From NCBI GenBank assembly GCA_904501855.1, contig CAJGCI010000061.1, forward strand, positions 1-10,355: 10,355 nt of DNA, in the 5' to 3' direction. The notes under the pieces were generated by a model. It was not told the DNA's origin. It made no database searches and worked only from the letters and a program-made list of their open reading frames with translations. Position 1 is the stretch's first letter; each line of letters starts with the position of its first letter. Position numbers and translations under genes: made by a program. This document shows positions 1 to 6,984 of the stretch, in pieces. The DNA comes from Oscillospiraceae bacterium. Lineage in GTDB: Bacteria; Bacillota; Clostridia; Oscillospirales; Oscillospiraceae.

Positions 1-38
1 CCCAGGACTTCATAATAGTCTCTTTTATTCGTCGCCAT
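1..38 (-). CDS. dnaJ: DnaJ (Hsp40) co-chaperone, N-terminal fragment cut by window edge
   Basis: The minus strand opens with ATG at 36-38 and reads MATNKRDYYEVLG before the window ends. K-R-D-Y-Y-E-V-L-G is the hallmark start of the J domain of bacterial DnaJ, which stimulates the ATPase of DnaK and delivers unfolded clients. An in-frame TGA lies immediately upstream (39-41), so this ATG is the only possible start. A purine-rich GGGGTGA (44-50) five nt upstream serves as ribosome binding site. Its place directly after dnaK is the usual Bacillota order hrcA-grpE-dnaK-dnaJ. Only 13 residues are visible; the HPD motif, zinc-finger and C-terminal domains lie outside. The identification rests on this short but diagnostic sequence plus position. 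Confidence 0.93.
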   Translation of the reverse strand, partial: MATNKRDYYEVL

Positions 39-89
39 TCACGTCACCCCACTTCGGGTTTTCTGCTGTCGAAAAACGGCAGTGCGTGT

Positions 90-118
90 ATTCTAACACT
101 ATCACTGTCGATTATCAA
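90..118 (-). promoter_or_regulatory. Putative sigma-A promoter for dnaJ, extended -10
   Basis: On the minus strand, TTGATA (113-118) is followed by a 17-nt spacer and TAGAAT (90-95). Each hexamer matches the sigma-A consensus at 5 of 6 bases. TG one base before the -10 gives an extended -10 element. Transcription should begin near position 83, leaving a leader of about 45 nt before the dnaJ ATG. No CIRCE sequence is present here, so this promoter should not be controlled by HrcA. A weak imperfect stem-loop (63-82) would sit at the start of the transcript. Confidence 0.7.
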
Positions 119-144
119 CTTTATGCTCCTGTTCTGTCGGCAAA

Positions 145-171
145 CATTGGGGCGGCAGGGCCGCCCCAATG
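145..171 (-). terminator. Strong hairpin after dnaK (partial terminator or 3' stabiliser)
   Basis: A perfect 12-bp inverted repeat (145-156 and 160-171, arm CATTGGGGCGGC) encloses a 3-nt loop. It starts 11 nt beyond the dnaK stop codon. In the minus-strand transcript it is followed only by UUUGCC, so the U-tract is short and termination is probably incomplete. It could attenuate readthrough into dnaJ, protect the 3' end of the hrcA-grpE-dnaK message, or both. The palindrome could also be a copy of a dispersed repeat, which needs the genome to test. Confidence 0.7.
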
Positions 172-182
172 AATCTGATAAA

Positions 183-2027
183 TTATTTGTCGTCATCCAC
201 CGTGGTGTAGTCTGCATCGTAATAATCTGCGCCGCCTTCTCCGCCGCCGGGAGCACCCTGAGTCGGATCGAATCCGGCATCACCGGCTGCGCCGCCGGCC
301 TGCTGGTACATCTTTTCCGATACTTTGTAGAATGCCTGAGTCAGTTCTTCGGTTGCGCTCTTGATGGATGCAGTGTCTGTTCCCTGCAGTGCAGTCTTCA
401 GAGCTTCTTTCTTGCTCTCGATCTCTGCTCTCTCTGCATCATCCAGCTTATCGCCCATCTCCTCCAGGGTCTTCTCGGTCTGATAGAGGATCTGATCGCC
501 CTGGTTGCGGGTGTCGACTTCTTCTTTTCTCTTTGCGTCTTCGGCAGCGAACTGTTCTGCCTCACGAACTGCTTTCTCAATGTCCTCTTTGGACATGTTG
601 GTGGAAGAAGTGATGGTGATGTGCTGCTCTTTTCCGGTTCCAAGATCCTTGGCGGATACGTTGACGATACCGTTCGCATCGATATCGAACGTTACTTCGA
701 TCTGAGGAACGCCGCGGCGTGCCGGGGCAATTCCGTCCAGATGGAACTGTCCGAGAGACTTATTGTCTCTGGCCATTTCACGTTCGCCCTGCAGAACATT
801 GACTTCCACGGAAGTCTGGTTGTCAGCTGCAGTGGAGAAGATCTGGCTCTTCTTGGTGGGGATGGTCGTGTTGCGGTCAATCAGTCTGGTGCATACGCCG
901 CCGAGAGTCTCGATACCGAGGGACAGCGGAGTAACGTCCAGAAGCAGGATGCCTTCCACATCGCCGCCGAGAACGCCGCCCTGAATGGCTGCGCCGATAG
1001 CAACACATTCATCGGGGTTGATGCCCTTGAAGCCGTCTTTTCCGGCAATGGATTTGACCATGTCCTGAACTGCCGGGATACGAGTGGAGCCGCCGACGAG
1101 GAGGACCTTATTGATCTGACCGGCAGACAGGCCGGAATCGGACAGAGCCTGACGGACAGGACCCGCAGTCTTTTCCACTAGATGAGCGGTCAGCTCATTG
1201 AATTTTGCTCTGGTCAGAGAGATGTTCATGTGTTTCGGACCGGTGGCATCTGCTGTGATGTACGGCAGATTGATCTCGGTGGTCAGAACTCCGGACAGCT
1301 CGATCTTTGCTTTTTCTGCTGCTTCACGAAGTCTCTGCATGGCAACTTTGTCACCGGACAGGTCAACGCCTTCGGTCTTCTTGAACTCTTCCACCAGATA
1401 CTTGGTGATGCATGCGTCGAAGTCATCGCCGCCGAGACGGTTGTTGCCTGCTGTTGCAAGAACTTCGATTACGCCGTCGCCAATCTCCAGAATGGAGACG
1501 TCAAAGGTGCCGCCGCCCAGGTCGTAAACCATGATCTTCTGATCATTTTCCTTATCCAGACCGTAGGCAAGAGCTGCTGCCGTCGGCTCGTTGATGATAC
1601 GCTTTACATCCAGACCGGCAATCTTGCCGGCGTCTTTGGTCGCCTGACGCTGTGCGTCGGTGAAGTATGCAGGAACCGTGATAACTGCTTCGGTCACGGT
1701 CTGTCCCAGATAAGCTTCTGCATCTGCTTTCAGCTTCTGGAGGATCATTGCAGAGATCTCCTGCGGAGTATACGACTTGTCGTCGATTTTGACTTTATAA
1801 TCGGAGCCCATCTCACGTTTGATGGAAGAAATGGTGCGGTCCGGGTTTGTGACAGACTGACGTTTTGCAACCTGCCCGACCATTCTTTCGCCTTCTTTTG
1901 AAAATGCGACAACGGACGGAGTGGTGCGTGCGCCTTCTGCGTTTGCAATAACAACAGCTTCGCCGCCTTCCATAACGGATACGCAGCTGTTGGTGGTTCC
2001 AAGGTCGATGCCAATGATTTTACCCAT
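183..2027 (-). CDS. dnaK: Molecular chaperone DnaK (Hsp70)
   Basis: This 614-residue cytoplasmic Hsp70 binds exposed hydrophobic segments of client proteins in an ATP-controlled cycle driven by DnaJ and reset by GrpE. Visible motifs are the phosphate-1 loop DLGTTNS (8-14), phosphate-2 DLGGGTFD (169-176), the adenosine motif VGGSTRIPAVQ (311-321) and the interdomain linker LLLDVTPLSLG (361-371). A beta-sandwich substrate domain and helical lid follow, then a Gly-rich tail (about 578-601) and an acidic end, TTVDDDK. The nucleotide-binding domain lacks the extra segment of about 23 residues found in proteobacterial DnaK, as expected for Gram-positives. Length is normal for the family. GGAGGAA (2036-2042) provides the ribosome binding site. 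The gene lies 46 nt after grpE and should be co-transcribed from the CIRCE promoter. No defects seen. Confidence 0.99.
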   Translation of the reverse strand: MGKIIGIDLGTTNSCVSVMEGGEAVVIANAEGARTTPSVVAFSKEGERMVGQVAKRQSVTNPDRTISSIKREMGSDYKVKIDDKSYTPQEISAMILQKLKADAEAYLGQTVTEAVITVPAYFTDAQRQATKDAGKIAGLDVKRIINEPTAAALAYGLDKENDQKIMVYDLGGGTFDVSILEIGDGVIEVLATAGNNRLGGDDFDACITKYLVEEFKKTEGVDLSGDKVAMQRLREAAEKAKIELSGVLTTEINLPYITADATGPKHMNISLTRAKFNELTAHLVEKTAGPVRQALSDSGLSAGQINKVLLVGGSTRIPAVQDMVKSIAGKDGFKGINPDECVAIGAAIQGGVLGGDVEGILLLDVTPLSLGIETLGGVCTRLIDRNTTIPTKKSQIFSTAADNQTSVEVNVLQGEREMARDNKSLGQFHLDGIAPARRGVPQIEVTFDIDANGIVNVSAKDLGTGKEQHITITSSTNMSKEDIEKAVREAEQFAAEDAKRKEEVDTRNQGDQILYQTEKTLEEMGDKLDDAERAEIESKKEALKTALQGTDTASIKSATEELTQAFYKVSEKMYQQAGGAAGDAGFDPTQGAPGGGEGGADYYDADYTTVDDDK

Positions 2028-2073
2028 AATTTTGTTTCCTCCAAATATATATAGATGATTTATTTACGAATGA

Positions 2074-2718
2074 TTAATTTGCAACTTTGACCATTGCAAA
2101 GCGGATAACTTTGTCTCCGAGTTTGAAACCCTTCTGGAATACTTCCACGATCTCATTCTCGCCTTTTGTTTCATCTTCCACATGCATCACTGCATTGTGC
2201 AGATTGGGATCAAACGGTTGTCCCACGCTCTCGATTTCGGTGACTCCGAGATTTTCCATGGTCTTGTTAAACTGTGCCATGATCATTTCCACGCCCTTGC
2301 GGTACGCTTCATCTTCTGTCGGCTGATCCAGTGCACGGACCAGATTATCATAGACCGGAAGGAACTTGTTCAGAACATCGGCCTTGATGTCTCCGTAAAG
2401 TGCTTCCCGTTCTTTCTGACTTCTTTTCCGATAGTTGTCATACTCGGCCATCAGTCTCAGATATTTGTCATTTGCTTCTTTGACCTGCTGCTCAGCAGAC
2501 GGTTTCTTCTCGGTGTCCTCTTCTTTAGGTTCTTCCTGTTTCTTTGTGCTCTTTTTGGAATTGTCCGATTTCTTCGAGCTCTTCTTCGCCTTGGGTTTCT
2601 CCGCGGCTTCTTCTGGTTTCGCTTCGGTGGTTTCTGCCGTTTCTTCTTTTATTTCTTCAGAAGCTACTTCTGCTTCCTTGTTTTCTTCTTCAAGGTGATC
2701 ATTCTTAGCTTTGCTCAT
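2074..2718 (-). CDS. grpE: Nucleotide exchange factor GrpE
   Basis: GrpE is a homodimer that releases ADP from DnaK and, in studied species, acts as a thermosensor. The protein has 214 residues. Residues 1-80 are a very charged, low-complexity stretch of Glu and Lys, longer than in many homologues. The coiled-coil helix then carries the conserved YLRLMAEYDNYRKR (86-99), and the C-terminal beta domain contains GQPFDPNLHNAV (166-177) and FKLGDKVIRFAMVKV (198-212). It starts 3 nt after the hrcA stop codon. An in-frame TAA (the hrcA stop lies in another register just upstream) leaves no upstream alternative to this ATG. Its ribosome binding site lies inside the end of hrcA, which suggests translational coupling. 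The identification is firm; the function of the charged tail is not known from the sequence. Confidence 0.98.
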   Translation of the reverse strand: MSKAKNDHLEEENKEAEVASEEIKEETAETTEAKPEEAAEKPKAKKSSKKSDNSKKSTKKQEEPKEEDTEKKPSAEQQVKEANDKYLRLMAEYDNYRKRSQKEREALYGDIKADVLNKFLPVYDNLVRALDQPTEDEAYRKGVEMIMAQFNKTMENLGVTEIESVGQPFDPNLHNAVMHVEDETKGENEIVEVFQKGFKLGDKVIRFAMVKVAN

Positions 2719-2721
2719 AGA

Positions 2722-3801
2722 TTAATCCCGATCCTCCTTTATGATTAGTTTATTATTCAAGCCTGGTGGAGGAGCCTCTCCTCCGCCGAACCGTCGGGAC
2801 AGTCCGTCGGCAAGCATTTTCAGTTTTGCTGCTACGGAAGAATAATCCATTCTGGTGGGGCCGACAACTCCGATAAGTCCTCTCATGTTATCGCCGGCAT
2901 CATAGCTGGCCACAATGACGCTGGAGTCTTTCAGCTCTTCCGCTACGTTTTCCGGACCGATGAGGACCTTTACTTCGTCCCCGGCCATGAGATCTGCCTC
3001 TCCCGGAAGGATATATCCTCCGTTGGACAGATAGCTCATCAGCTGATGTGCCTTGTCCGGATCCCGGTATTCCGGTTGGCTCAAAAGCCGGTTTTCACCG
3101 GTGATGTAAGCCTCCGGTGTTCCGGATTCTCCCAAAACCTCGATCACAAAGGAGACGATAACTCGGGTCAGTCCCAGCGTCTCTCCGGATGCGCGCTCCG
3201 TGTTGGAGATCAGCTGCGGGGTGACCTGCTCTTCCGTGATTCCGGTAAAGTTCGCATTAAACAGACTGCTAAGTCTCTGAATGGTATCTCTCGTCACTGA
3301 GACGGGAAGATGCACCAGTTTGTTCTTCACCGTGTTGTTCGTCAGCATCACGACGATGATAAACGTGTTGGCATCTACGTAGATGATATCAAACCGGGAG
3401 ATCGTTGCCGGAGCTGCTGCGGAAATCGTCAGCACCGGATAATTCGTCAGCTGGGAAGCCAGCTTTCCGATATCTGCCATCGCATTGTCCAGCTGCATCA
3501 TCTTGGAATTCAGTTCCCGATTGATGCTTTCGCTCTCTTCCAGAGATATCTTCTGCCGTTCCATGAGTTCATTGACATAGATCCGGTAGCCCATAGGCGT
3601 TGGCACTCGTCCGGCCGAAGTGTGGGGCTGTTCCAGATATCCCATGGAAACCAGTTCCGCCAGTTCGTTTCGAATCGTCGCCGTCGAACAATTCAGATCC
3701 GATATTTCCGCAATCGTTTTGCTTCCAACCGGTTCTGCTGTACGGATGTACTCTTCTACCACAGAAGTCAGTATGGTTTTTTTGCGTTCACTCAGCTCCA
3801 T
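2722..3801 (-). CDS. hrcA: Heat-inducible transcription repressor HrcA
   Basis: HrcA binds CIRCE operators as a dimer and represses class I heat-shock genes; GroEL/ES is known to keep it folded and active, which makes the response self-regulating. The 359-residue protein has an N-terminal winged-helix DNA-binding domain (about 1-76) ending in the family signature EQPHTSAGRVPTPMGYRIYV (57-76). A GAF-like dimerisation domain follows, with the conserved GLIGVVGPTRMDY near its end. After the usual end at LSRRF there is a tail of about 21 residues (339-359) rich in Gly and Pro; it includes the segment whose DNA carries the grpE ribosome binding site. The ATG is preceded by AGGAG (3809-3813). As first gene of the operon it controls its own synthesis through the CIRCE element just upstream. 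Confidence 0.98.
   Translation of the reverse strand: MELSERKKTILTSVVEEYIRTAEPVGSKTIAEISDLNCSTATIRNELAELVSMGYLEQPHTSAGRVPTPMGYRIYVNELMERQKISLEESESINRELNSKMMQLDNAMADIGKLASQLTNYPVLTISAAAPATISRFDIIYVDANTFIIVVMLTNNTVKNKLVHLPVSVTRDTIQRLSSLFNANFTGITEEQVTPQLISNTERASGETLGLTRVIVSFVIEVLGESGTPEAYITGENRLLSQPEYRDPDKAHQLMSYLSNGGYILPGEADLMAGDEVKVLIGPENVAEELKDSSVIVASYDAGDNMRGLIGVVGPTRMDYSSVAAKLKMLADGLSRRFGGGEAPPPGLNNKLIIKEDRD
2731..2740 (-). promoter_or_regulatory. grpE ribosome binding site embedded in the 3' end of hrcA
   Basis: The minus strand reads AAAGGAGGAT here, a near-perfect anti-16S match lying within the last codons of hrcA. The distance from AGGAGG to the grpE ATG is 14 nt, longer than the usual 5-9. 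The site would be covered by ribosomes finishing hrcA, so grpE translation is probably coupled to that of hrcA. Confidence 0.7.
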
Positions 3802-3829
3802 CTTGTATCTCCTGGGTTTCCAGTTTAGT

Positions 3830-3845
3830 TTGGCACTCTTGTGCC
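3830..3845 (-). promoter_or_regulatory. Extra CIRCE-like half-site and small hairpin in the hrcA leader
   Basis: On the minus strand GAGTGCCAA (3830-3838) matches the CIRCE right arm GAGTGCTAA at 8 of 9 bases. It lies 23 bp downstream of the real right arm, about two helical turns. The decamer TGGCACTCTT (plus strand) is an exact direct repeat at 3831-3840 and 3854-3863. The same bases also form a small perfect stem, GGCAC-AAGA-GTGCC, in the transcript (3832-3845). Either reading, auxiliary HrcA contact or leader hairpin, is inference. Confidence 0.5.
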
Positions 3846-3852
3846 TCGCTTG

Positions 3853-3879
3853 CTGGCACTCTTATTCTTCGAGTGCTAA
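3853..3879 (-). promoter_or_regulatory. CIRCE operator (HrcA binding site)
   Basis: The minus strand reads TTAGCACTC (3871-3879), nine spacer bases, then GAGTGCCAG (3853-3861). This matches the CIRCE pattern TTAGCACTC-N9-GAGTGCTAA with a perfect left arm and two mismatches in the right arm. It abuts the -10 box and overlaps the expected transcription start, so bound HrcA should block RNA polymerase. It also lies at the 5' end of the mRNA, where CIRCE can form a hairpin. Confidence 0.96.
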
Positions 3880-3906
3880 TATAACACTTCGGGATTGCCA
3901 AGTCAA
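3878..3906 (-). promoter_or_regulatory. Sigma-A promoter of the hrcA-grpE-dnaK operon
   Basis: TTGACT (3901-3906) and TATATT (3878-3883) are separated by exactly 17 nt on the minus strand, and each matches consensus at 5 of 6 bases. The -10 shares two bases with the CIRCE left arm. The predicted start is near 3871, which gives a leader of about 70 nt containing the rest of CIRCE and the extra half-site. Confidence 0.92.
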
Positions 3907-3964
3907 TAATTTTTCTTGCGATTTCGTAGATTGTTCATAATTCTTTTCGGGTCAGAATGCACAG

Positions 3965-4015
3965 GATCCCCGGAACCTGTCTGTCGTGTTTCTAAGACAC
4001 CAGATTCCGGGGATC
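3965..4015 (-). terminator. Long hairpin downstream of rpoD, no U-tract
   Basis: An 11-bp inverted repeat (GATCCCCGGAA at 3965-3975 and its complement at 4005-4015) forms the base of a stem-loop. In the minus-strand transcript two further 4-bp helices (TCTG/CAGA and GTGT/ACAC) stack inside, separated by small bulges, with a 7-nt loop. The stem begins 29 nt after the rpoD stop. It is followed by CUGUGCAUUCUGACC, so it lacks the U-run of an intrinsic terminator. It probably ends or stabilises the dgt-dnaG-rpoD message; the mechanism is not evident. Confidence 0.55.
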
Positions 4016-4044
4016 GCTGCTGTTATTTATTATATATGTAGCAC

Positions 4045-5205
4045 TCAGTTGAGAAAATCTCTCAGTTTCTTGCTGCGGCTTGGATGGCGCAGTTTCCGCA
4101 GTGCCTTGGCTTCAATCTGTCGGATACGCTCACGGGTAACGCCGAACTCGCGCCCCACTTCCTCCAGGGTGCGGGTGCGGCCGTCGGTAAGCCCGAACCG
4201 CAGCTCCAGGACTTTCTTTTCCCGCGGTGTCAGCGTATCCATGACATCAAACAGCTGTTCACGAAGCAGGGACAGGCTGGCAACTTCGGAGGGTGCGGAA
4301 GCTTCTTCGTCAGGTATGAAGTCTCCCAGATGGGAGTCCTCTTCCTCGCCGATAGGAGTTTCCAGTGACACCGGTTCCTGAGCCACTTTCAGGATCTCGC
4401 GGACCTTTTCCGGAGGAAGATCCATTGCCTGAGCGATCTCTTCTGCGCTGGGATCGTGTCCCAGTTCCTGAAGCAGCTGCCGGGACACACGGATCACCTT
4501 GTTGATGGTCTCCACCATATGGACCGGGATTCGGATGGTTCTGGCCTGGTCTGCAATGGCACGGGTGATGGCCTGCCGGATCCACCATGTAGCATAGGTG
4601 GAAAACTTATATCCTTTGGTATAATCGAACTTTTCCACCGCTCGGATCAGGCCCAGGTTTCCTTCCTGGATCAGGTCAAGGAACAGCATTCCCCGGCCGA
4701 CATAGCGCTTTGCAATGGATACCACCAGACGGAGGTTTGCTTCGGTAAGCTTCTTTCTGGCTTCTTCATCGCCTTCCGTCATTCTTTTTGCCAGATCCTG
4801 CTCCTCCTCCGCAGTCAGCAGAGGCACTTTACCTATCTCTTTCAGATACATGCGGACGGGATCGTCCGTGGACAGCTGATCGGCAAAATCTTCGGTCTCC
4901 TGCAGTTCCTTCTCCGTAACCTCTTCCACCTGTTTGATGTCTTCGGCCTCGGGAAGCGCTTCTTCGCTCAGATCGGGCAGAGCATCATCGGTAATCTCGA
5001 TGCTGATATTGCTCTCTTCCAGTTTCTGATAAAACTTTTCCTGCTCCTCTTCCGAGATGCCCAGCGTTTCCAGGACGGTAAGGTCTTCCGGGGTAAGCGC
5101 GCCGGATTTCTTTCCTTTTTTAATGAGTTCTTCCAGTATCAGGTCTTGTTTGCTCTTTTCTGCGGGTTCCTGGGTCTTTGCACTTTTCGCTTTCGTATCT
5201 GCCAT
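4045..5205 (-). CDS. rpoD: Primary sigma factor RpoD (SigA)
   Basis: This 386-residue housekeeping sigma factor directs RNA polymerase to most promoters. Residues 1-105 form a charged, Glu-rich region 1.1-like segment. Region 1.2 begins at DDPVRMYLKEIGKVPLL (114-130). Region 2 covers about 158-213, with LDLIQEGNLGLIRAVEKFDY (176-195) and the -10-recognising YATWWIRQAI (204-213). Region 3 follows (about 220-300), and region 4.2 carries the -35-binding helix-turn-helix TLEEVGREFGVTRERIRQIE (356-375). All motifs mark the primary rather than an alternative sigma. The gene begins 3 nt after the dnaG stop, with AAGGGGAC (about 5215-5222) as ribosome binding site, so translation is probably coupled to dnaG. 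The dnaG-rpoD pair is the core of the classical macromolecular synthesis operon. No separate internal promoter was recognised. Confidence 0.99.
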   Translation of the reverse strand: MADTKAKSAKTQEPAEKSKQDLILEELIKKGKKSGALTPEDLTVLETLGISEEEQEKFYQKLEESNISIEITDDALPDLSEEALPEAEDIKQVEEVTEKELQETEDFADQLSTDDPVRMYLKEIGKVPLLTAEEEQDLAKRMTEGDEEARKKLTEANLRLVVSIAKRYVGRGMLFLDLIQEGNLGLIRAVEKFDYTKGYKFSTYATWWIRQAITRAIADQARTIRIPVHMVETINKVIRVSRQLLQELGHDPSAEEIAQAMDLPPEKVREILKVAQEPVSLETPIGEEEDSHLGDFIPDEEASAPSEVASLSLLREQLFDVMDTLTPREKKVLELRFGLTDGRTRTLEEVGREFGVTRERIRQIEAKALRKLRHPSRSKKLRDFLN

Positions 5206-5208
5206 AGT

Positions 5209-6942
5209 TCACTTGTCCCCTTTTTTCTTGATTCGTTCCCGCAATGCGAGAAGGTCCTCGCCGGAACTTCTGATTTCGTACTGTTCTTTGATGATGTTCG
5301 TGTAGTCGTTCCATGCCTTTTCCAGGTTCTGCATGGACTCCGGCTTATTGTCAATGGATGAAAGCAGACTCATCTGATCGGGACTCAGCGTGCCGCTCAA
5401 GCTGGCGGTGGTAATATCCCGACCTTCCGCCACGATGGATTTCATGGCCTCAAATATCGTGCGGAGCTCTGCGGAGGAGAATTCCTCCCCTGCCGGCTGC
5501 ATGGGATACGTCAGGACCGAGGAATCCCGGGTGATCAGACGGAGAATGCCCTCCTCGGCCTTTGCCGACCGGACATCTTCGTACCGGAATTCCCGTTTCG
5601 CCGGCTGAGCGTTCCGCTCCGGATGCATGTTGTTTTCTTCCCTGCGCCGGAAGCTTCTCTGTTTTCGCTTCCTTTTCTGTTCCACTTCGTTCATCAGCAC
5701 ATCTTTGCTGATCCCGGTCTCGGCAGCCAGCCGCCCGGCATAGACCTCACTTGCCATCCGGTTGGGAAGATCGGACAGCATGTCGGTGGCATCATTCAGG
5801 AACGCCACCTTCTGATCCGGTTCATTCAGATCGTACTGTTCCATGATCTTTTTCATCCGGTAGTCGATCTGTCCTTCCGATCGGTCCAGCAGATTCTGGA
5901 ACGCATCCTTCCCTTTGATCTTGAGAAACTCATCCGGGTCTTTCGCACCTTCCATCTGAAGGACGCGGACCACAAGATCCAGCTGCTCCAGGATCTTTAT
6001 CGCACGCTGTGCCGCTTTCTGTCCGGCTCCATCATTGTCGTAGGCAATGATGATCTCTTTGGTATAGTTGGACAGCACCCGCGCCTGTTCACTGGTGAGG
6101 GACGTGCCTAAGGACGCCACGGCAGAATCAAATCCCGCCTGATGCAGCGCAAACACATCTACGTTTCCTTCCACCAGAATGATGTATCCCGCTTTGGATC
6201 TTTTCGCAAGATTCAGTCCGAACAGGTTCCTGGATTTATTGAACACCAGAGTTTCCGGACTGTTTAGATACTTCGGCTCTCCGTCTCCGAGGATTCGGCC
6301 GGAAAACCCGATCACATTTCCCTTGGCATCAAAGATCGGGAACATAAGCCGGTTCCGGAAGGCATCGTAAAAGCCTCCGTTGCGGCCTTTTTTGACCAAG
6401 CCGGCATCATGCATCTCAAAGTCGTTGAACCCCAGTTCTTTCATTGCGTTGCGAAGACTGTCCCAGGTGTCCGGCGCATAGCCCAGGCCGAACTTCTTAA
6501 CCGTTTGGGCTTCCATCTTTCGCGATTCCATGTATCGAAGCGCAGGCTTCCCGACGTCTGTTTTCAGTTGGTTGTAGAAAAACCGTGCCGCTTCCTTGTT
6601 GAGTGCCAGCATTCTTGCCCTCTTTTTTCCCTCGGGACTCTGTTCCTCTGCCGGCAGCGGCATGTTGACCCGTTTCGCCAATGTCTCCACTGCTTCCGGA
6701 AAACTCAGGTTTTCGATCTCCATCATGAAGTTGATGACTCCGCCGCCTTTTCCGCAGCCGAAGCAATGATACATCTGGCGGCCGGGATTGACGGAGAATG
6801 ACGGGGTCTTTTCTGAGTGAAACGGACACAGCCCGAACATGTTCGCACCGGACCGTTTTGTGAGAGAGACATATCCGGAAACGACATCAACAATATCGTT
6901 GCGTTCGCTGACTTCCTGAATGAAGCTGTCCGAAAACCGCAT
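5209..6942 (-). CDS. dnaG: DNA primase DnaG
   Basis: DnaG makes the RNA primers that start Okazaki fragments and works with the replicative helicase. In the 577-residue protein the N-terminal CHC2 zinc finger uses C39, H42, C60 and C63. The RNA polymerase core follows, with a TOPRIM domain in which VEGNVDV (257-263) supplies the catalytic Glu258 and AYDNDGAG (300-307) supplies Asp302 and Asp304. KDPDEFL (334-340) is also conserved. A basic, Arg/Lys-rich linker (about 420-452) leads to the helicase-binding C-terminal domain. A strong AAGGAGGGAG site (about 6948-6957) precedes the ATG. It lies 42 nt after dgt in an AT-rich gap where I could not identify a convincing promoter, and 3 nt before rpoD. 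VEGNVDV has Asn-Val where VEGYMDV is common; this is probably ordinary variation. Confidence 0.99.
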   Translation of the reverse strand: MRFSDSFIQEVSERNDIVDVVSGYVSLTKRSGANMFGLCPFHSEKTPSFSVNPGRQMYHCFGCGKGGGVINFMMEIENLSFPEAVETLAKRVNMPLPAEEQSPEGKKRARMLALNKEAARFFYNQLKTDVGKPALRYMESRKMEAQTVKKFGLGYAPDTWDSLRNAMKELGFNDFEMHDAGLVKKGRNGGFYDAFRNRLMFPIFDAKGNVIGFSGRILGDGEPKYLNSPETLVFNKSRNLFGLNLAKRSKAGYIILVEGNVDVFALHQAGFDSAVASLGTSLTSEQARVLSNYTKEIIIAYDNDGAGQKAAQRAIKILEQLDLVVRVLQMEGAKDPDEFLKIKGKDAFQNLLDRSEGQIDYRMKKIMEQYDLNEPDQKVAFLNDATDMLSDLPNRMASEVYAGRLAAETGISKDVLMNEVEQKRKRKQRSFRRREENNMHPERNAQPAKREFRYEDVRSAKAEEGILRLITRDSSVLTYPMQPAGEEFSSAELRTIFEAMKSIVAEGRDITTASLSGTLSPDQMSLLSSIDNKPESMQNLEKAWNDYTNIIKEQYEIRSSGEDLLALRERIKKKGDK

Positions 6943-6984
6943 ATTATCTCCCTCCTTTTTTATATAATGTCTGATATTTCGCTT

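Noticed and set aside
63..82. Stem-loop at the start of the dnaJ leader as a thermosensor or riboswitch
   Set aside because: On the transcribed strand it has only 4 + 2 pairs with an A-C mismatch; it is too weak to call a regulatory RNA from one sequence.
123..1901. Long open frames on the plus strand opposite dnaK (352 and 239 codons)
   Set aside because: They are antisense shadows. Open frames opposite dnaK are a well-known artefact of its codon bias. The products are Cys/Leu-rich without recognisable domains, and the first begins just upstream of and reads through the dnaK 3' hairpin.
4038..4047. CIRCE-like half-site (GTAGCACTC on the plus strand) at the end of rpoD
   Set aside because: There is no partner arm at the required 9-bp spacing, and it falls on the rpoD stop codon, so a chance match is likely.
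5349..5354. TTGACA on the minus strand inside dnaG, possible internal rpoD promoter
   Set aside because: No acceptable -10 hexamer lies 16-18 nt downstream (CAGAAC is found there).
4456..5361. 301-codon plus-strand frame opposite rpoD and the end of dnaG
   Set aside because: It overlaps two certain genes, has no recognisable motif and is explained by the codon bias of the opposite strand.
6943..6984. AT-rich dgt-dnaG gap as a dnaG promoter
   Set aside because: TATAAA-like runs occur, but no -35 hexamer fits at 16-18 nt; the AT content alone is not evidence.
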